A stretch of 24,820 bases of DNA from SIG565 sp045540055 (GCA_045540055.1 JAZQGO010000008.1:1-24820), one strand, 5' to 3'. Positions 1-7,569 are shown, numbered from the stretch's first letter. Numbers and translations are program-made. The notes: generated by a model from the letters alone, not told the origin.

Positions 1-9
1 TACCGAACT

Positions 10-60
10 ACCCCTCAGTCAAAACCTTTGGTTTTGCCAGCTCCCCTGACAAGTGGAGCC
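10..60. repeat. dispersed-repeat-like sequence with two hairpins
   Basis: The stretch contains two adjacent hairpins. CAAAACC (20-26) pairs with GGTTTTG (30-36), and GCTCC (40-44) pairs with GGAGC (55-59). From memory, this 'CCCTCAGTCAAAACC...GGTTTTGCCAGCTCCC...GGAGCC' layout resembles a short palindromic repeat scattered through intergenic regions of many gut Clostridia. I see only this one copy, so calling it a repeat rests on recollection and not on anything in the window. No reading frame crosses it convincingly. Confidence 0.45.
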
Positions 61-102
61 TACCGCTGCGGCGGGATTGCTCATCGGCAAAAGCCTCTTT
101 GG

Positions 103-128
103 AACCACACGCTTAGCGTGTGGTTTTC
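103..128 (+). terminator. hairpin, possible terminator of a gene to the left
   Basis: A perfect 10-bp stem (103-112 with 116-125) closes a TTA loop and is followed on the plus strand by TTCGTT. The T tract is short, so it is a moderate intrinsic terminator candidate. It would serve a plus-strand gene lying left of the window. Confidence 0.4.
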
Positions 129-130
129 GT

Positions 131-166
131 TATACAAAAAATAACGGGCGAACTTTATTCGCCCGT
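131..166 (-). terminator. intrinsic terminator, minus strand
   Basis: A 9-bp stem, ACGGGCGAA (144-152) with TTCGCCCGT (158-166), is followed on the minus strand by TATTTTTTG. It lies downstream of the spoIVB 3' fragment at 281-436. It could be the original terminator of the spoIVB transcript, now separated from the intact gene. That historical role is inference. Confidence 0.6.
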
Positions 167-280
167 ACGGTTTCATATTAAAAACATCTGCAGAGATTTC
201 CCCACTCTGTTCTACCACCGTTGAATCCTCGCCACTCTAAGAATGCGGCAATGTACCTTTTAAGCAAGGTATGCAATAAA

Positions 281-436
281 TTATGATGCTTGTTTTAAAC
301 CTTGCTTTGCTACATTCTGTGCAGTTTCGAGCATAGTTTCAGCAAATATGCCGTAGCCTTTTGTTGGCTCGTCTATAAGAACGTGAGTTACTGCTCCCAC
401 AAGTTTTCCGTTCTGGATAATCGGACTGCCCGACAC
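281..436 (-). pseudogene. 3' fragment of a second spoIVB copy
   Basis: Read on the minus strand, this segment encodes 51 residues and a stop. It runs from VSGSP through IQNGKL, GAVTHVL, PTKGY, IFAE and MLETAQ to LKQAS. About 40 of the 51 residues match the last 52 of the intact SpoIVB at 2825-4075. The match begins abruptly at the second residue of GMSGSP, which holds the catalytic serine of S55 peptidases. Immediately upstream (437 onward) the frame stays open but is unrelated to SpoIVB. There is no start codon with a ribosome binding site, no His of the catalytic triad, no PDZ domain and no signal anchor, so it cannot make a working protease. At the DNA level the two copies share a 10-base block, CTGCCCGACA, at the break (426-435 and 2973-2982). 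Beyond it they show many silent and some replacement differences, so this is not a fresh duplication. Confidence 0.85.
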
Positions 437-672
437 TAGTGTGTCAAGTGGGATACAACAACTTTTTTTGAGGTATTTCTTGCCGTATTTTACCTAAAAT
501 ACTCATTTTGACTCTCAAATACGCACGATTTAACCTTTTCTAACGCATTTCGCCTTTTCAATGTAGAATTGACGAGCCGCTATATACTAATTTTTTACGT
601 TTTATAGCAAAAACACCGGATGTGCAATTCTACAAAAACTCAAATTGCTTTTCGAGCATTTTCACACAAAAC
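437..672. other. non-coding stretch beside the spoIVB fragment
   Basis: I find no credible gene here. The left edge (433-446) carries a GACACTAGTGTGTC near-palindrome directly at the point where spoIVB homology stops. GTATTTTA and TAAAATAC form a hairpin around 484-501. A 10-base inverted repeat, TGTAGAATTG/CAATTCTACA, lies about 50 bases apart (around 561-570 and 625-634). These would fit the end of a decayed mobile element, but no transposase or recombinase remnant is recognisable. Confidence 0.4.
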
Positions 673-697
673 CCGCCAATTCGCGTTGAATCGGCGG
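662..697 (-). terminator. terminator of the XRE regulator gene
   Basis: CCGCC (673-677) pairs with GGCGG (693-697), and the stem extends through ATTC/GAAT inside. On the minus strand it is followed by GTTTTGTGTG. It lies about 33 bases beyond the stop codon at 730, where a terminator for that gene is expected. Confidence 0.6.
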
Positions 698-729
698 TTA
701 CATTATACTAAAAGCTCCAAATGCAATAA

Positions 730-1827
730 TCAATTCTCTCTTTTTACAATTTTATTCTTCATTTCATTGTATAAAGCAATATAATCATCATCATTTTTTA
801 GCCAATCATAAGATTTTCTGCGCTGTAAAGTCCACAAAAATACTTCAGAAGCACTCATTTCTCCTCCGTAAGTTACTTTTGTTTTATTGAAAAATTCTCC
901 TTGAAGCAAAGGGGATTTATAATAGTAAGTTTCACCTTCAACAAGTTCATCAAGATCTAAATAAGTATCAAATGCCAAAGTCAGATATTTTAAGGCCTGT
1001 TCCTTATCATTGAGCTTAGAATAAGCATTTGCCAAATCAGAATATGCCTCAGCTTTGTACATTATTAGAAAACCTTCGCATCCTACTAAATCTAAAATGT
1101 CCAATGCAATTTGGCAAACAGGGATTGCATCTTCTGGATTAGCAAAGCAGTAGTGATGCTTTGCTATACTAGAAATATCAACAAACAATGATTCAAAATC
1201 TCTACCAATACATTTCTTCTTATAGTTTGCTCTTTCTTTTGGGGGAGCAATCATCGACATCATTTCAACTTTTGAATATGGATTCTCAGGAAATTCATAG
1301 CAAAGTTTTTCAGCAATATCCCTTTTATCACAAAATGAATATGCAAATACCATATTGGTTTTTGTTTTATATCTGATTTCGTCAATGGAACAATCAGATA
1401 GTATTAGATTACATTTTGCTATAACATCTTCTAGCCATTTATCTTTATCAGCTATCGGATCAAAAGACATACATTTACACTCAATCCATTCTGCAAGTAA
1501 TAAATGGTTATTTGGATATAACTTTAATTTTTCCTCAAGAATTTCAATCGATTGCAAGCGCTTCCCTGCGTGGTTTAACTCATCTACTTTGATTAATGCA
1601 CTCTCAATGTCCTCATTGGTTTTGTCAATTTCAATTCCCAATAAATAATCCGACGACACACCGAAAAAGTTTGCAATAGCAGGTACAAGCGTAATATCCG
1701 GCAGACTTTGTCCGTTTTCCCATTTTGAAACTGCCTGATAAGAAATATTAAGATACTCAGCCAAAGAGTCTTGGGTAACGTTTGCATCGTTCCTAAGCTT
1801 TTTAAGTCTAATACCAAAGTTTTTCAT
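730..1827 (-). CDS. XRE-family HTH regulator with helical-repeat C-terminus
   Basis: This 365-residue protein begins with a Cro/C1-type helix-turn-helix (about residues 5-62), with the typical stretches LKKLRNDANVTQDSLAEYL and SYQAVSKWENGQSLPD. The remaining 300 residues are helical and TPR-like; the clearest repeats are around 75-110 and 255-295 (DLANAYSKLNDKEQALKYL). This architecture is common in Firmicutes transcription regulators, some of which bind peptides through the repeats; no ligand can be inferred here. The start is supported by an AAGGGGG motif 8-9 bases upstream. The gene is divergent from the cyclase-like gene at 2055, with a 227-bp AT-rich spacer, so it may control itself and that gene. 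It sits between the two spoIVB 3' ends, and its AT-rich composition differs from the housekeeping genes to the right. That points to acquired DNA. Confidence 0.85.
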   Translation of the reverse strand: MKNFGIRLKKLRNDANVTQDSLAEYLNISYQAVSKWENGQSLPDITLVPAIANFFGVSSDYLLGIEIDKTNEDIESALIKVDELNHAGKRLQSIEILEEKLKLYPNNHLLLAEWIECKCMSFDPIADKDKWLEDVIAKCNLILSDCSIDEIRYKTKTNMVFAYSFCDKRDIAEKLCYEFPENPYSKVEMMSMIAPPKERANYKKKCIGRDFESLFVDISSIAKHHYCFANPEDAIPVCQIALDILDLVGCEGFLIMYKAEAYSDLANAYSKLNDKEQALKYLTLAFDTYLDLDELVEGETYYYKSPLLQGEFFNKTKVTYGGEMSASEVFLWTLQRRKSYDWLKNDDDYIALYNEMKNKIVKREN

Positions 1828-1850
1828 AAATTCAACCCCCTTGTACCTTA

Positions 1851-1879
1851 ATTTTAATCGGTAATAACATTAAAAACAA
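1851..1879 (-). promoter_or_regulatory. possible promoter of the XRE regulator
   Basis: On the minus strand TTGTTT (1874-1879) and TAAAAT (1851-1856) are separated by 17 bases. A start from here would leave a leader of only about 17 bases, which barely contains the ribosome binding site. A TATAAA near 1890-1896 is an alternative, so this is a weak call. Confidence 0.3.
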
Positions 1880-1999
1880 TAACGCCGTATTTTATATCAT
1901 ATCAACTGTAGATTGAGTTAATTGTAGCACATTTAATTATAGTTCTCAAGATAGTGGACACAAAAAGTTTAATTATAATTTTTAAGAACAATAATTATA

Positions 2000-2028
2000 T
2001 TGAGAAGTATGTAAAAATATGTTATATT
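2000..2028 (+). promoter_or_regulatory. promoter of the cyclase-like gene
   Basis: TTGAGA (2000-2005) and TATATT (2023-2028) are separated by 17 bases. They lie just upstream of AAAGGAG (2036-2042) and the ATG at 2055. This fits a housekeeping sigma-A promoter. No repressor operator is obvious, but the AT-rich spacer to the divergent regulator gene would be the place for one. Confidence 0.6.
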
Positions 2029-2054
2029 TTAAAACAAAGGAGTTGTAATAATTT

Positions 2055-2747
2055 ATGCGTAACATCAAATACAAACCTTATTATGTAGCTTTTTTAGATA
2101 TTTTAGGCTTTAAAAATATCGTTAATTCTAATGATGCATTTTATATACACAATATTTTTAATAAAATACGCCTTGCTAAAAAACTTGTTAAAAAAGACAG
2201 AGGTGGCAAAATTACTGAGGAAACTAAGTTCTATTTTTTCTCGGACAGTATTGTATGTGCTATCCCTGTTAGTGAAGAAAATGCCTTATCCTCTTTAGCA
2301 AGCAATTGCCTTTTAATACAACATGCCTTGTGGTCTGAGATCGGCCCAATTTGGCTAAGGGGAGCTATTGTAAAAGGTGATTTGTATTGTGGGAATAATG
2401 AGGTTTTTGGACCTGGGCTAAATGAAGCGTATAAATTAGAAGAAAAATTAGCTGTTTATCCACGAATAATTATGACAAAATCAACATTTGAAAAGGGTCT
2501 TGAAGAATCTTCCCAAAAAGATTGTATGGATTTTGTTGTAGATACTCCAGATGGATTAAAAATGATAGATACATTAGCATATCCTTTTGTTTTTGATCTA
2601 GAAATCATTAAATTACAAATAATTAATACTCTGAAGTCTGAAACTGACCCAAGAATAAGAGATAAATATCTTTGGATAAGAGATTATTTTAATTCTTTTG
2701 TAAGACACGATTCAGTATACAAAGCCTTTCAATCTAAAATTGAATAA
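2055..2747 (+). CDS. small class III nucleotidyl-cyclase-like protein
   Basis: This 230-residue soluble protein has the order of motifs of a class III nucleotidyl cyclase catalytic domain. FLDILGF (Asp15) matches the first metal-binding strand. FFSDSIV (Asp64) matches the hairpin that usually reads GD. LRGAIVKGDLY (102-111) is followed by FGPGLNEAYKLE (118-129), which matches the usual G..VN.A.RLE helix. Asn123 is kept, but the transition-state Arg four residues later is Lys127. There is no membrane segment, HAMP or receptor domain. Small free-standing cyclases of this kind include the PycC enzymes of Pycsar antiphage systems, which make cCMP or cUMP. No Pycsar-type effector (TIR or membrane protein) is adjacent, so that role is only a hypothesis; a catalytically dead or unrelated relative is possible. 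AAAGGAG lies 12 bases before the ATG. The divergent neighbour is an XRE regulator. Confidence 0.6.
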   Translation: MRNIKYKPYYVAFLDILGFKNIVNSNDAFYIHNIFNKIRLAKKLVKKDRGGKITEETKFYFFSDSIVCAIPVSEENALSSLASNCLLIQHALWSEIGPIWLRGAIVKGDLYCGNNEVFGPGLNEAYKLEEKLAVYPRIIMTKSTFEKGLEESSQKDCMDFVVDTPDGLKMIDTLAYPFVFDLEIIKLQIINTLKSETDPRIRDKYLWIRDYFNSFVRHDSVYKAFQSKIE

Positions 2748-2782
2748 TTCGTCACTACAATACGATAGTATAATTTATATTT

Positions 2783-2826
2783 AAACACAAAACCACGCTC
2801 TGTGAAAAGAGCGTGGTTTTGTGTTT
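2783..2826. terminator. bidirectional terminator shared by convergent genes
   Basis: A perfect 18-bp stem (2783-2800 with 2809-2826) encloses the 8-base loop TGTGAAAA. The stem ends in T-rich arms on both strands, so it can stop the plus-strand cyclase-like gene and the minus-strand spoIVB. Two bases of the spoIVB stop codon (2825-2826) lie inside the stem. Confidence 0.8.
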
Positions 2827-4075
2827 ATGATGCGTCTTTTAGTTGTTGCTCTTCCGCTACGCTTTGTGCGGTTTCGAGCATATTTTCAGCGAATATGGCA
2901 TACCCCTTAGTTGGGTCATCGACAAGGACGTGCGTAACTGCACCAATCAACTTACCATTCTGAATTAAAGGGCTGCCCGACATACCCTGCAAAATGCCGC
3001 CTGTGGCTTCTAATAACTCCTTATCGGTGATTTCTATTATTAAATTCTGGTTTTCATTTGAATTATTGCATTTTTTTACATTACAGGTATAAAGCGTAGG
3101 TGTGTTGCCATTTATGGTGGTCATAATGTATGCCTTACCGTTTTCAATTTCCTGCTTTAATCCCACAGGAATTACCCGTGAAGTATCAAACATCTGTGAA
3201 GAATAACCGTAAACACCTGCACAGCAATTACTTATAATGTCGGCATACTTTGTAGCAGTAATTCTGCCCTTTAATTCACCCGGTGAGCCGACATAACCCT
3301 TCTCATATGATATTATTTCGGCCGAATAAATTTCACCTGAATTGATTGTCAGTAATTTACCTGTATCGTTATCACACACACCGTGGCCGAGTCCGCACAG
3401 AATATCGGTTGCAGGCGAGTAGAATGTCAGAGTACCGATACCTGCCGAGCTGTCCCTTACCCATATGCCTGCCTTATAAACACCGGTGCTTGAGGATTTA
3501 AGCGGCTTAAATTTAATTGTTTTATTTTTTGAATTCCTTTCAACAACAACGCTAATTTCCTCACCGTTTGATTTTTCAATCAGGTCACTTACATCTTCAT
3601 TTGAATAGACCTTTTGCCCGTTTACCGAGATTATTAAGTCCCCTATTTTTAGTCCCGCTTTTTTTGCGGGATTTATATATCCGTCGGCGGTATCAACATC
3701 GGTTAAATCGACTACTAAGACACCCTTTGTGTAAATCTTCATACCAAAAGGGGTGCCGAGAGGCAGCGCGTATATTTCGTCTACCACCTCTAAATTTGCC
3801 TTACCTACGGGTATGATTCCGAATATTTTCATCTCGACGTCATACCTTGAGCCGATGCTGAAGGTGTTAGAAACATTTTTAATGTTTTCTCCTTCATAGG
3901 TTACCTTTACGGGCACCACCGTATCAATCGAAAATCCGTCGCCTGAGCTTACTTTATAGTTGTCGGTTAAATTGCTGTCTACCATAAATAAAACGCCATA
4001 GAGGGCCATACACAAAACGCTTAAGACAGCGCAAAAAATTTTAAAAAATTTACACAAAAAAACACTTCCCTTCAT
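2825..4075 (-). CDS. spoIVB: SpoIVB sporulation signalling serine protease (S55)
   Basis: SpoIVB is made in the forespore and exported to the space between the two membranes. There it cleaves SpoIVFA, which frees the SpoIVFB protease to activate pro-sigma-K. This 416-residue protein has the family's usual length and order. A membrane anchor lies at about 9-32. A PDZ domain (about 100-195) follows, with GLKIGDLIISVNG. The S55 peptidase domain is C-terminal, with His231 in GLGHG, Ser368 in GMSGSP and a VDDPTKGYAIF segment after the serine. No good ribosome binding site is visible before the ATG; only TAAAG is near. The gene is last in a minus-strand run after sigG and the PRC-barrel gene, matching its known control by sigma-G in Bacillus. 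A diverged copy of its last 51 codons lies at 281-436, so the present 3' end may be of foreign origin. Confidence 0.95.
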   Translation of the reverse strand: MKGSVFLCKFFKIFCAVLSVLCMALYGVLFMVDSNLTDNYKVSSGDGFSIDTVVPVKVTYEGENIKNVSNTFSIGSRYDVEMKIFGIIPVGKANLEVVDEIYALPLGTPFGMKIYTKGVLVVDLTDVDTADGYINPAKKAGLKIGDLIISVNGQKVYSNEDVSDLIEKSNGEEISVVVERNSKNKTIKFKPLKSSSTGVYKAGIWVRDSSAGIGTLTFYSPATDILCGLGHGVCDNDTGKLLTINSGEIYSAEIISYEKGYVGSPGELKGRITATKYADIISNCCAGVYGYSSQMFDTSRVIPVGLKQEIENGKAYIMTTINGNTPTLYTCNVKKCNNSNENQNLIIEITDKELLEATGGILQGMSGSPLIQNGKLIGAVTHVLVDDPTKGYAIFAENMLETAQSVAEEQQLKDAS

Positions 4076-4091
4076 ATTTTAATCTTTACTG

Positions 4092-4110
4092 TTTCATAAT
4101 TTTTATGAAA
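4092..4110. promoter_or_regulatory. perfect palindrome upstream of spoIVB
   Basis: TTTCATAA and TTATGAAA are perfect inverted repeats around a TTT centre, 17-35 bases before the spoIVB start codon. It could be an operator for a dimeric regulator or a weak hairpin in the leader. I could not place a convincing sigma-G promoter here, so the site may overlap one I cannot recognise. Confidence 0.35.
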
Positions 4111-4149
4111 GTAAATAAAAGTTTAAAAATATAAAAGGAAGCAAATTAT

Positions 4150-4392
4150 CTAAAAATTTTCTGTTTTTACTAAAATTGTTTCATTGCCGATTACCTCAAT
4201 ATCACTCCAAGGAATTATCACATCATTTTCTTTACCGAAAAGGCCTAAAAAAGAATGTTTTCCGTAAATGACAATTGAGGTAAGTCTGCCGTCATCGGTA
4301 TTTAACTCAACGTCCGAAACGTTTCCGATTACGGCACCGTTTTTTACACAGACAACCTGTTTATCCTTTAGCTCATCTAACTTACAAATCAT
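4150..4392 (-). CDS. YlmC/YmxH-family PRC-barrel sporulation protein
   Basis: An 80-residue PRC-barrel protein of the YlmC/YmxH family. The opening KLDELKDKQVVCVKNGAVIG, the middle IVIYGKHSFLGLFGKENDVIIPW and the ending ETILVK are typical. Members are small conserved proteins of spore formers whose exact biochemical role is unknown. The ATG is preceded by AGGGA. It lies 42 bases after sigG and 74 bases before spoIVB on the same strand, so it is probably transcribed with sigG. No signal peptide or membrane segment is present. Confidence 0.85.
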   Translation of the reverse strand: MICKLDELKDKQVVCVKNGAVIGNVSDVELNTDDGRLTSIVIYGKHSFLGLFGKENDVIIPWSDIEVIGNETILVKTENF

Positions 4393-4434
4393 ATAAATCC
4401 CTCCGATAATTTATATGACCAGAAACGCTAAAAT

Positions 4435-5199
<765 letters not shown>

Positions 5200-5278
5200 A
5201 GAAAACACCTCCGATAATAAAATTATTACCAGAGGTTGTATTAAATAATCTTATAAAATATAAAAACACTTAAAAATG

Positions 5279-5791
5279 TTACTGCTCTAAAATGCTGTTA
5301 AAATATTCGAAAACCTGAGTTTTGACATCGTTAATCATTTTTATTTTAGCATCAATGCTGACGTTGGATGAAATGATATTTAATATTTCACCCTTTGAAA
5401 CCTCGGTTCTGCCTAAAATAAGGTTAACAAGCTCTTTAATATTGGGGTGACCGATCTCTTTAAGCTTATTGCTTGCAAGCGCCGCCTGAACAACTATTTC
5501 ACCGATTATTTTTGAACCATACTCAATATCCTCGCCCAGAACTATATTGTCCTTGGTTTCTTCGGGTGTCTCAATCACATCTTCTGACGCTCCTACGGTT
5601 TCGGAAGTATCGGTAGCCTCAACAAATTCATCGCCGTTGCTTTTAAGAGATTCAATTTCTGCTTCAAGGTGAGCAATAGACTTTTTAAGTGCGGCAAGCT
5701 CTTCTTTAAGTCGGTTGTTGGAAAGCTCAGAAATATGAAGCTTATCAAAAAGCTGTTTATTCTGTTTTATCAGAAGGCTCTTGTTCATCAT
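5279..5791 (-). CDS. unknown coiled-coil protein
   Basis: I do not recognise this protein of about 170 residues. It has a predicted coiled coil near the start (about residues 20-53, NRLKEELAALKKSIAHLEAEIESLK). An acidic Thr/Glu linker (about 55-85) follows, and then a helical C-terminal domain starting at EYGSKIIGEIVVQAALASNK. It has no signal peptide, membrane segment or cysteine motif. The gene overlaps the end of the AI-2E permease gene by about 35 bases, so the two are translationally coupled. Of the nearby ATGs (5800, 5791, 5788), the last two are favoured by GGTGA just upstream; I chose 5791. Location between a permease and sigG hints at a sporulation or envelope role, but that is only context. 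Confidence 0.75.
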   Translation of the reverse strand: MMNKSLLIKQNKQLFDKLHISELSNNRLKEELAALKKSIAHLEAEIESLKSNGDEFVEATDTSETVGASEDVIETPEETKDNIVLGEDIEYGSKIIGEIVVQAALASNKLKEIGHPNIKELVNLILGRTEVSKGEILNIISSNVSIDAKIKMINDVKTQVFEYFNSILEQ

Positions 5792-7058
5792 TTTCACCAT
5801 CCGTATTTTCTATTACAGAAACGCCTGATTCTGCATACGCCTGCGTATCACATGGCAGATTTTTCTTTTTTAAGAAGTGCTCGAAAATTCTTTTGAAGAT
5901 ATAATGAATAACTGCAAATGTAGGAACACCGAGAAGCATACCCGCTATGCCGAATAAACCACCACCGAGAACAATGGCAAACACAACCCAGAAGGCCGAA
6001 ATGCCGGTGGACTCGCCCAGAATTTTCGGGCTGATAATATTACCTTCAACCATTTGTAAAACAATTATAAATATCACAAAATACAGACACTTAAGCGGGT
6101 CATAAAAAAGAAGCAGGAATGCACAAGGTATGGTGCCGATATATGGGCCGAATATCGGAATTAAATCGGTAACGGCAATTATAACGGTAATTAGCATAGG
6201 ATACGGCAGTCGCATAATCGACACGCCTATAAAGCAGATTACACCGATTATCAATGCATTTATAAGCTTGCCATTAATAAATCCCAAAAATATCTCGTTG
6301 CTTTTTTTGGTAACATCAATAATAAAATTAACGCTTTTCTTATTAAAGAAGGCATATAGCATTTTTTTCGACTGAGCCTTAAATAAGCGCTTGTTAGCAA
6401 GTGCATACACTGCTACGATTATACCTATAACAAAATCTGCCAAAAAGGTGGCAATACTGATAATACCTGTATAAATAGTGCTTACGAGTTCACCAACACT
6501 AGCCTCAAAAATAGCAAACCAATCTGAAGTGTTGAGGTAATTATCAACCGTAAGTTTTATATCAGCAGGCAGTTTGTTATAAAATTCGTTAAACAGACTG
6601 TCCTTATCTGTAAAGGTGTTTTGAAACCATACCACCAATTCATCCCATCGCACCGCAAAATCACTGACAAATTCGGTGATGCTGGTCACAAAGCTCGGTA
6701 TAATAGCATAAACCAGAATCAGAATAATCAAAATAAATGTAATCAAAGAAACTGCAATACCAAGATAAAGTGAAAGCTTTGGGAAGTCCTTATCTTTTTT
6801 ACTGATTTTTTTGCATAATCGGTTAATATGTTTTGTAAAAAAATTAGTCATCGGGTTAACAAGATAAGCGATAACCAAGCCGACAATAATAGGCTGCAAT
6901 ATAGAAACAATCTTACCTAAGCCCGCCATTATGTAATTAAATTTATAAAAGAAAAAGAAAAGAGCCACTACCGCCGCAACAACACCGAAAATCATAAGTC
7001 CGATTCTTAGTAGTGAAGTCTTATTACCGCTAATTCCTTTTTTCACCTGACGATACAC
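5757..7058 (-). CDS. AI-2E/PerM-family membrane permease
   Basis: A 433-residue polytopic membrane protein of the AI-2E transporter family (Pfam AI-2E_transport; relatives include PerM, TqsA and Bacillus YtvI). It has about eight membrane segments: two near the N-terminus, one around 105-130, and the rest from about 205 to 400. The conserved stretch around DLIPIFGPYIGTIPCAFLLL and the later VEGNIISPKILGESTGI are characteristic. Despite the name, most members have unproven substrates, and Na+/H+ or small-solute export has been shown for some. The C-terminus is charged and acidic. The start is uncertain: a GTG at 7058 overlaps AGAGG, and a GTG four codons later is also possible. It overlaps the VanZ-like gene by 29 bases and the next gene by 35. 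Confidence 0.9.
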   Translation of the reverse strand: MYRQVKKGISGNKTSLLRIGLMIFGVVAAVVALFFFFYKFNYIMAGLGKIVSILQPIIVGLVIAYLVNPMTNFFTKHINRLCKKISKKDKDFPKLSLYLGIAVSLITFILIILILVYAIIPSFVTSITEFVSDFAVRWDELVVWFQNTFTDKDSLFNEFYNKLPADIKLTVDNYLNTSDWFAIFEASVGELVSTIYTGIISIATFLADFVIGIIVAVYALANKRLFKAQSKKMLYAFFNKKSVNFIIDVTKKSNEIFLGFINGKLINALIIGVICFIGVSIMRLPYPMLITVIIAVTDLIPIFGPYIGTIPCAFLLLFYDPLKCLYFVIFIIVLQMVEGNIISPKILGESTGISAFWVVFAIVLGGGLFGIAGMLLGVPTFAVIHYIFKRIFEHFLKKKNLPCDTQAYAESGVSVIENTDGENDEQEPSDKTE

Positions 7059-7533
7059 CTCTGATTCTGTTAAATAATAAAGTAAGAATTAAAAAAACAA
7101 TTATTCCAAAAAGAATACCTGATGAGTCAAGAAACACATCAGAAACCTGACAAGAACGCCCCGTAACAAAAAATTGATGAATTTCATCACTACAAGAAAA
7201 GATTAAAGAGATGAGAAATGCGAAAATAAACCCGTAAAGCTTCTTCAATGGCTCAAAACTAACAAAATAGCCGCAAAGTAAGAAGGACAGCGCAGAATAA
7301 ACCAAGAAGTGAGCCGCCTTTCTCACAAGGTGCTGATATTCTTGAATAATAGCCTTTTTTTCAGCAGATGATAACAATTCAAAATCATCTAAAAATATTT
7401 TGGCGATAAACTCTATAATACCGCCACTTTGCGCCGAAGAAACATCGGCAGGTTGGTGTGACATAACAAATATTAGTGTCATAATCGCCAAGGATAAAAT
7501 CAAACATAAATATCTGATAAAAGTTTTTTTCAT
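7030..7533 (-). CDS. VanZ-family membrane protein
   Basis: A 167-residue protein with a hydrophobic N-terminus and three further membrane segments. It carries VanZ-like motifs: FVMSHQPADVSSAQSG, VRKAAHFLVYSALSFLL and the SCSDEIHQFFVTGRSCQVSDVFLDSSG signature. VanZ was named for low-level teicoplanin resistance in enterococci. Chromosomal relatives are common in Firmicutes and mostly uncharacterised, so resistance should not be inferred. The ATG at 7533 is chosen over an in-frame TTG two codons earlier; no clear ribosome binding site supports either. A terminator hairpin ends 13 bases upstream, so expression may depend on read-through or an undetected promoter. The 3' end overlaps the permease gene. 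Confidence 0.85.
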   Translation of the reverse strand: MKKTFIRYLCLILSLAIMTLIFVMSHQPADVSSAQSGGIIEFIAKIFLDDFELLSSAEKKAIIQEYQHLVRKAAHFLVYSALSFLLCGYFVSFEPLKKLYGFIFAFLISLIFSCSDEIHQFFVTGRSCQVSDVFLDSSGILFGIIVFLILTLLFNRIRGVSSGEKRN

Positions 7534-7546
7534 AATCAAAAAGCCA

Positions 7547-7569
7547 AAGGGGCAAAGAAAATGCCCCTT
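7547..7569 (-). terminator. terminator after the M23 hydrolase gene
   Basis: AAGGGGCA (7547-7554) pairs with TGCCCCTT (7562-7569). On the minus strand it is followed by TGGCTTTTTG. It lies 12 bases past the hydrolase stop codon and immediately before the VanZ-like gene, so it separates two same-strand groups. Confidence 0.7.

Noticed and set aside
2055..2747. A complete Pycsar defence system
   Set aside because: No TIR, membrane or other effector gene follows the cyclase-like gene; the neighbours are a regulator and spoIVB. Only the enzyme-like half is visible.
437..2824. The cargo between the spoIVB copies as a complete, self-mobilising element
   Set aside because: No transposase, integrase or recombinase frame is present, and no clear matching terminal repeats bound the region. 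At most it is a decayed or non-autonomous insertion.
5757..7058. Autoinducer-2 quorum-sensing transporter
   Set aside because: The family name is historical. Most members do not transport AI-2, and no luxS or lsr gene is nearby.
7030..7533. Glycopeptide resistance gene
   Set aside because: The VanZ-like fold alone is common in susceptible Firmicutes, and no vanA/H/X or regulator genes are present.
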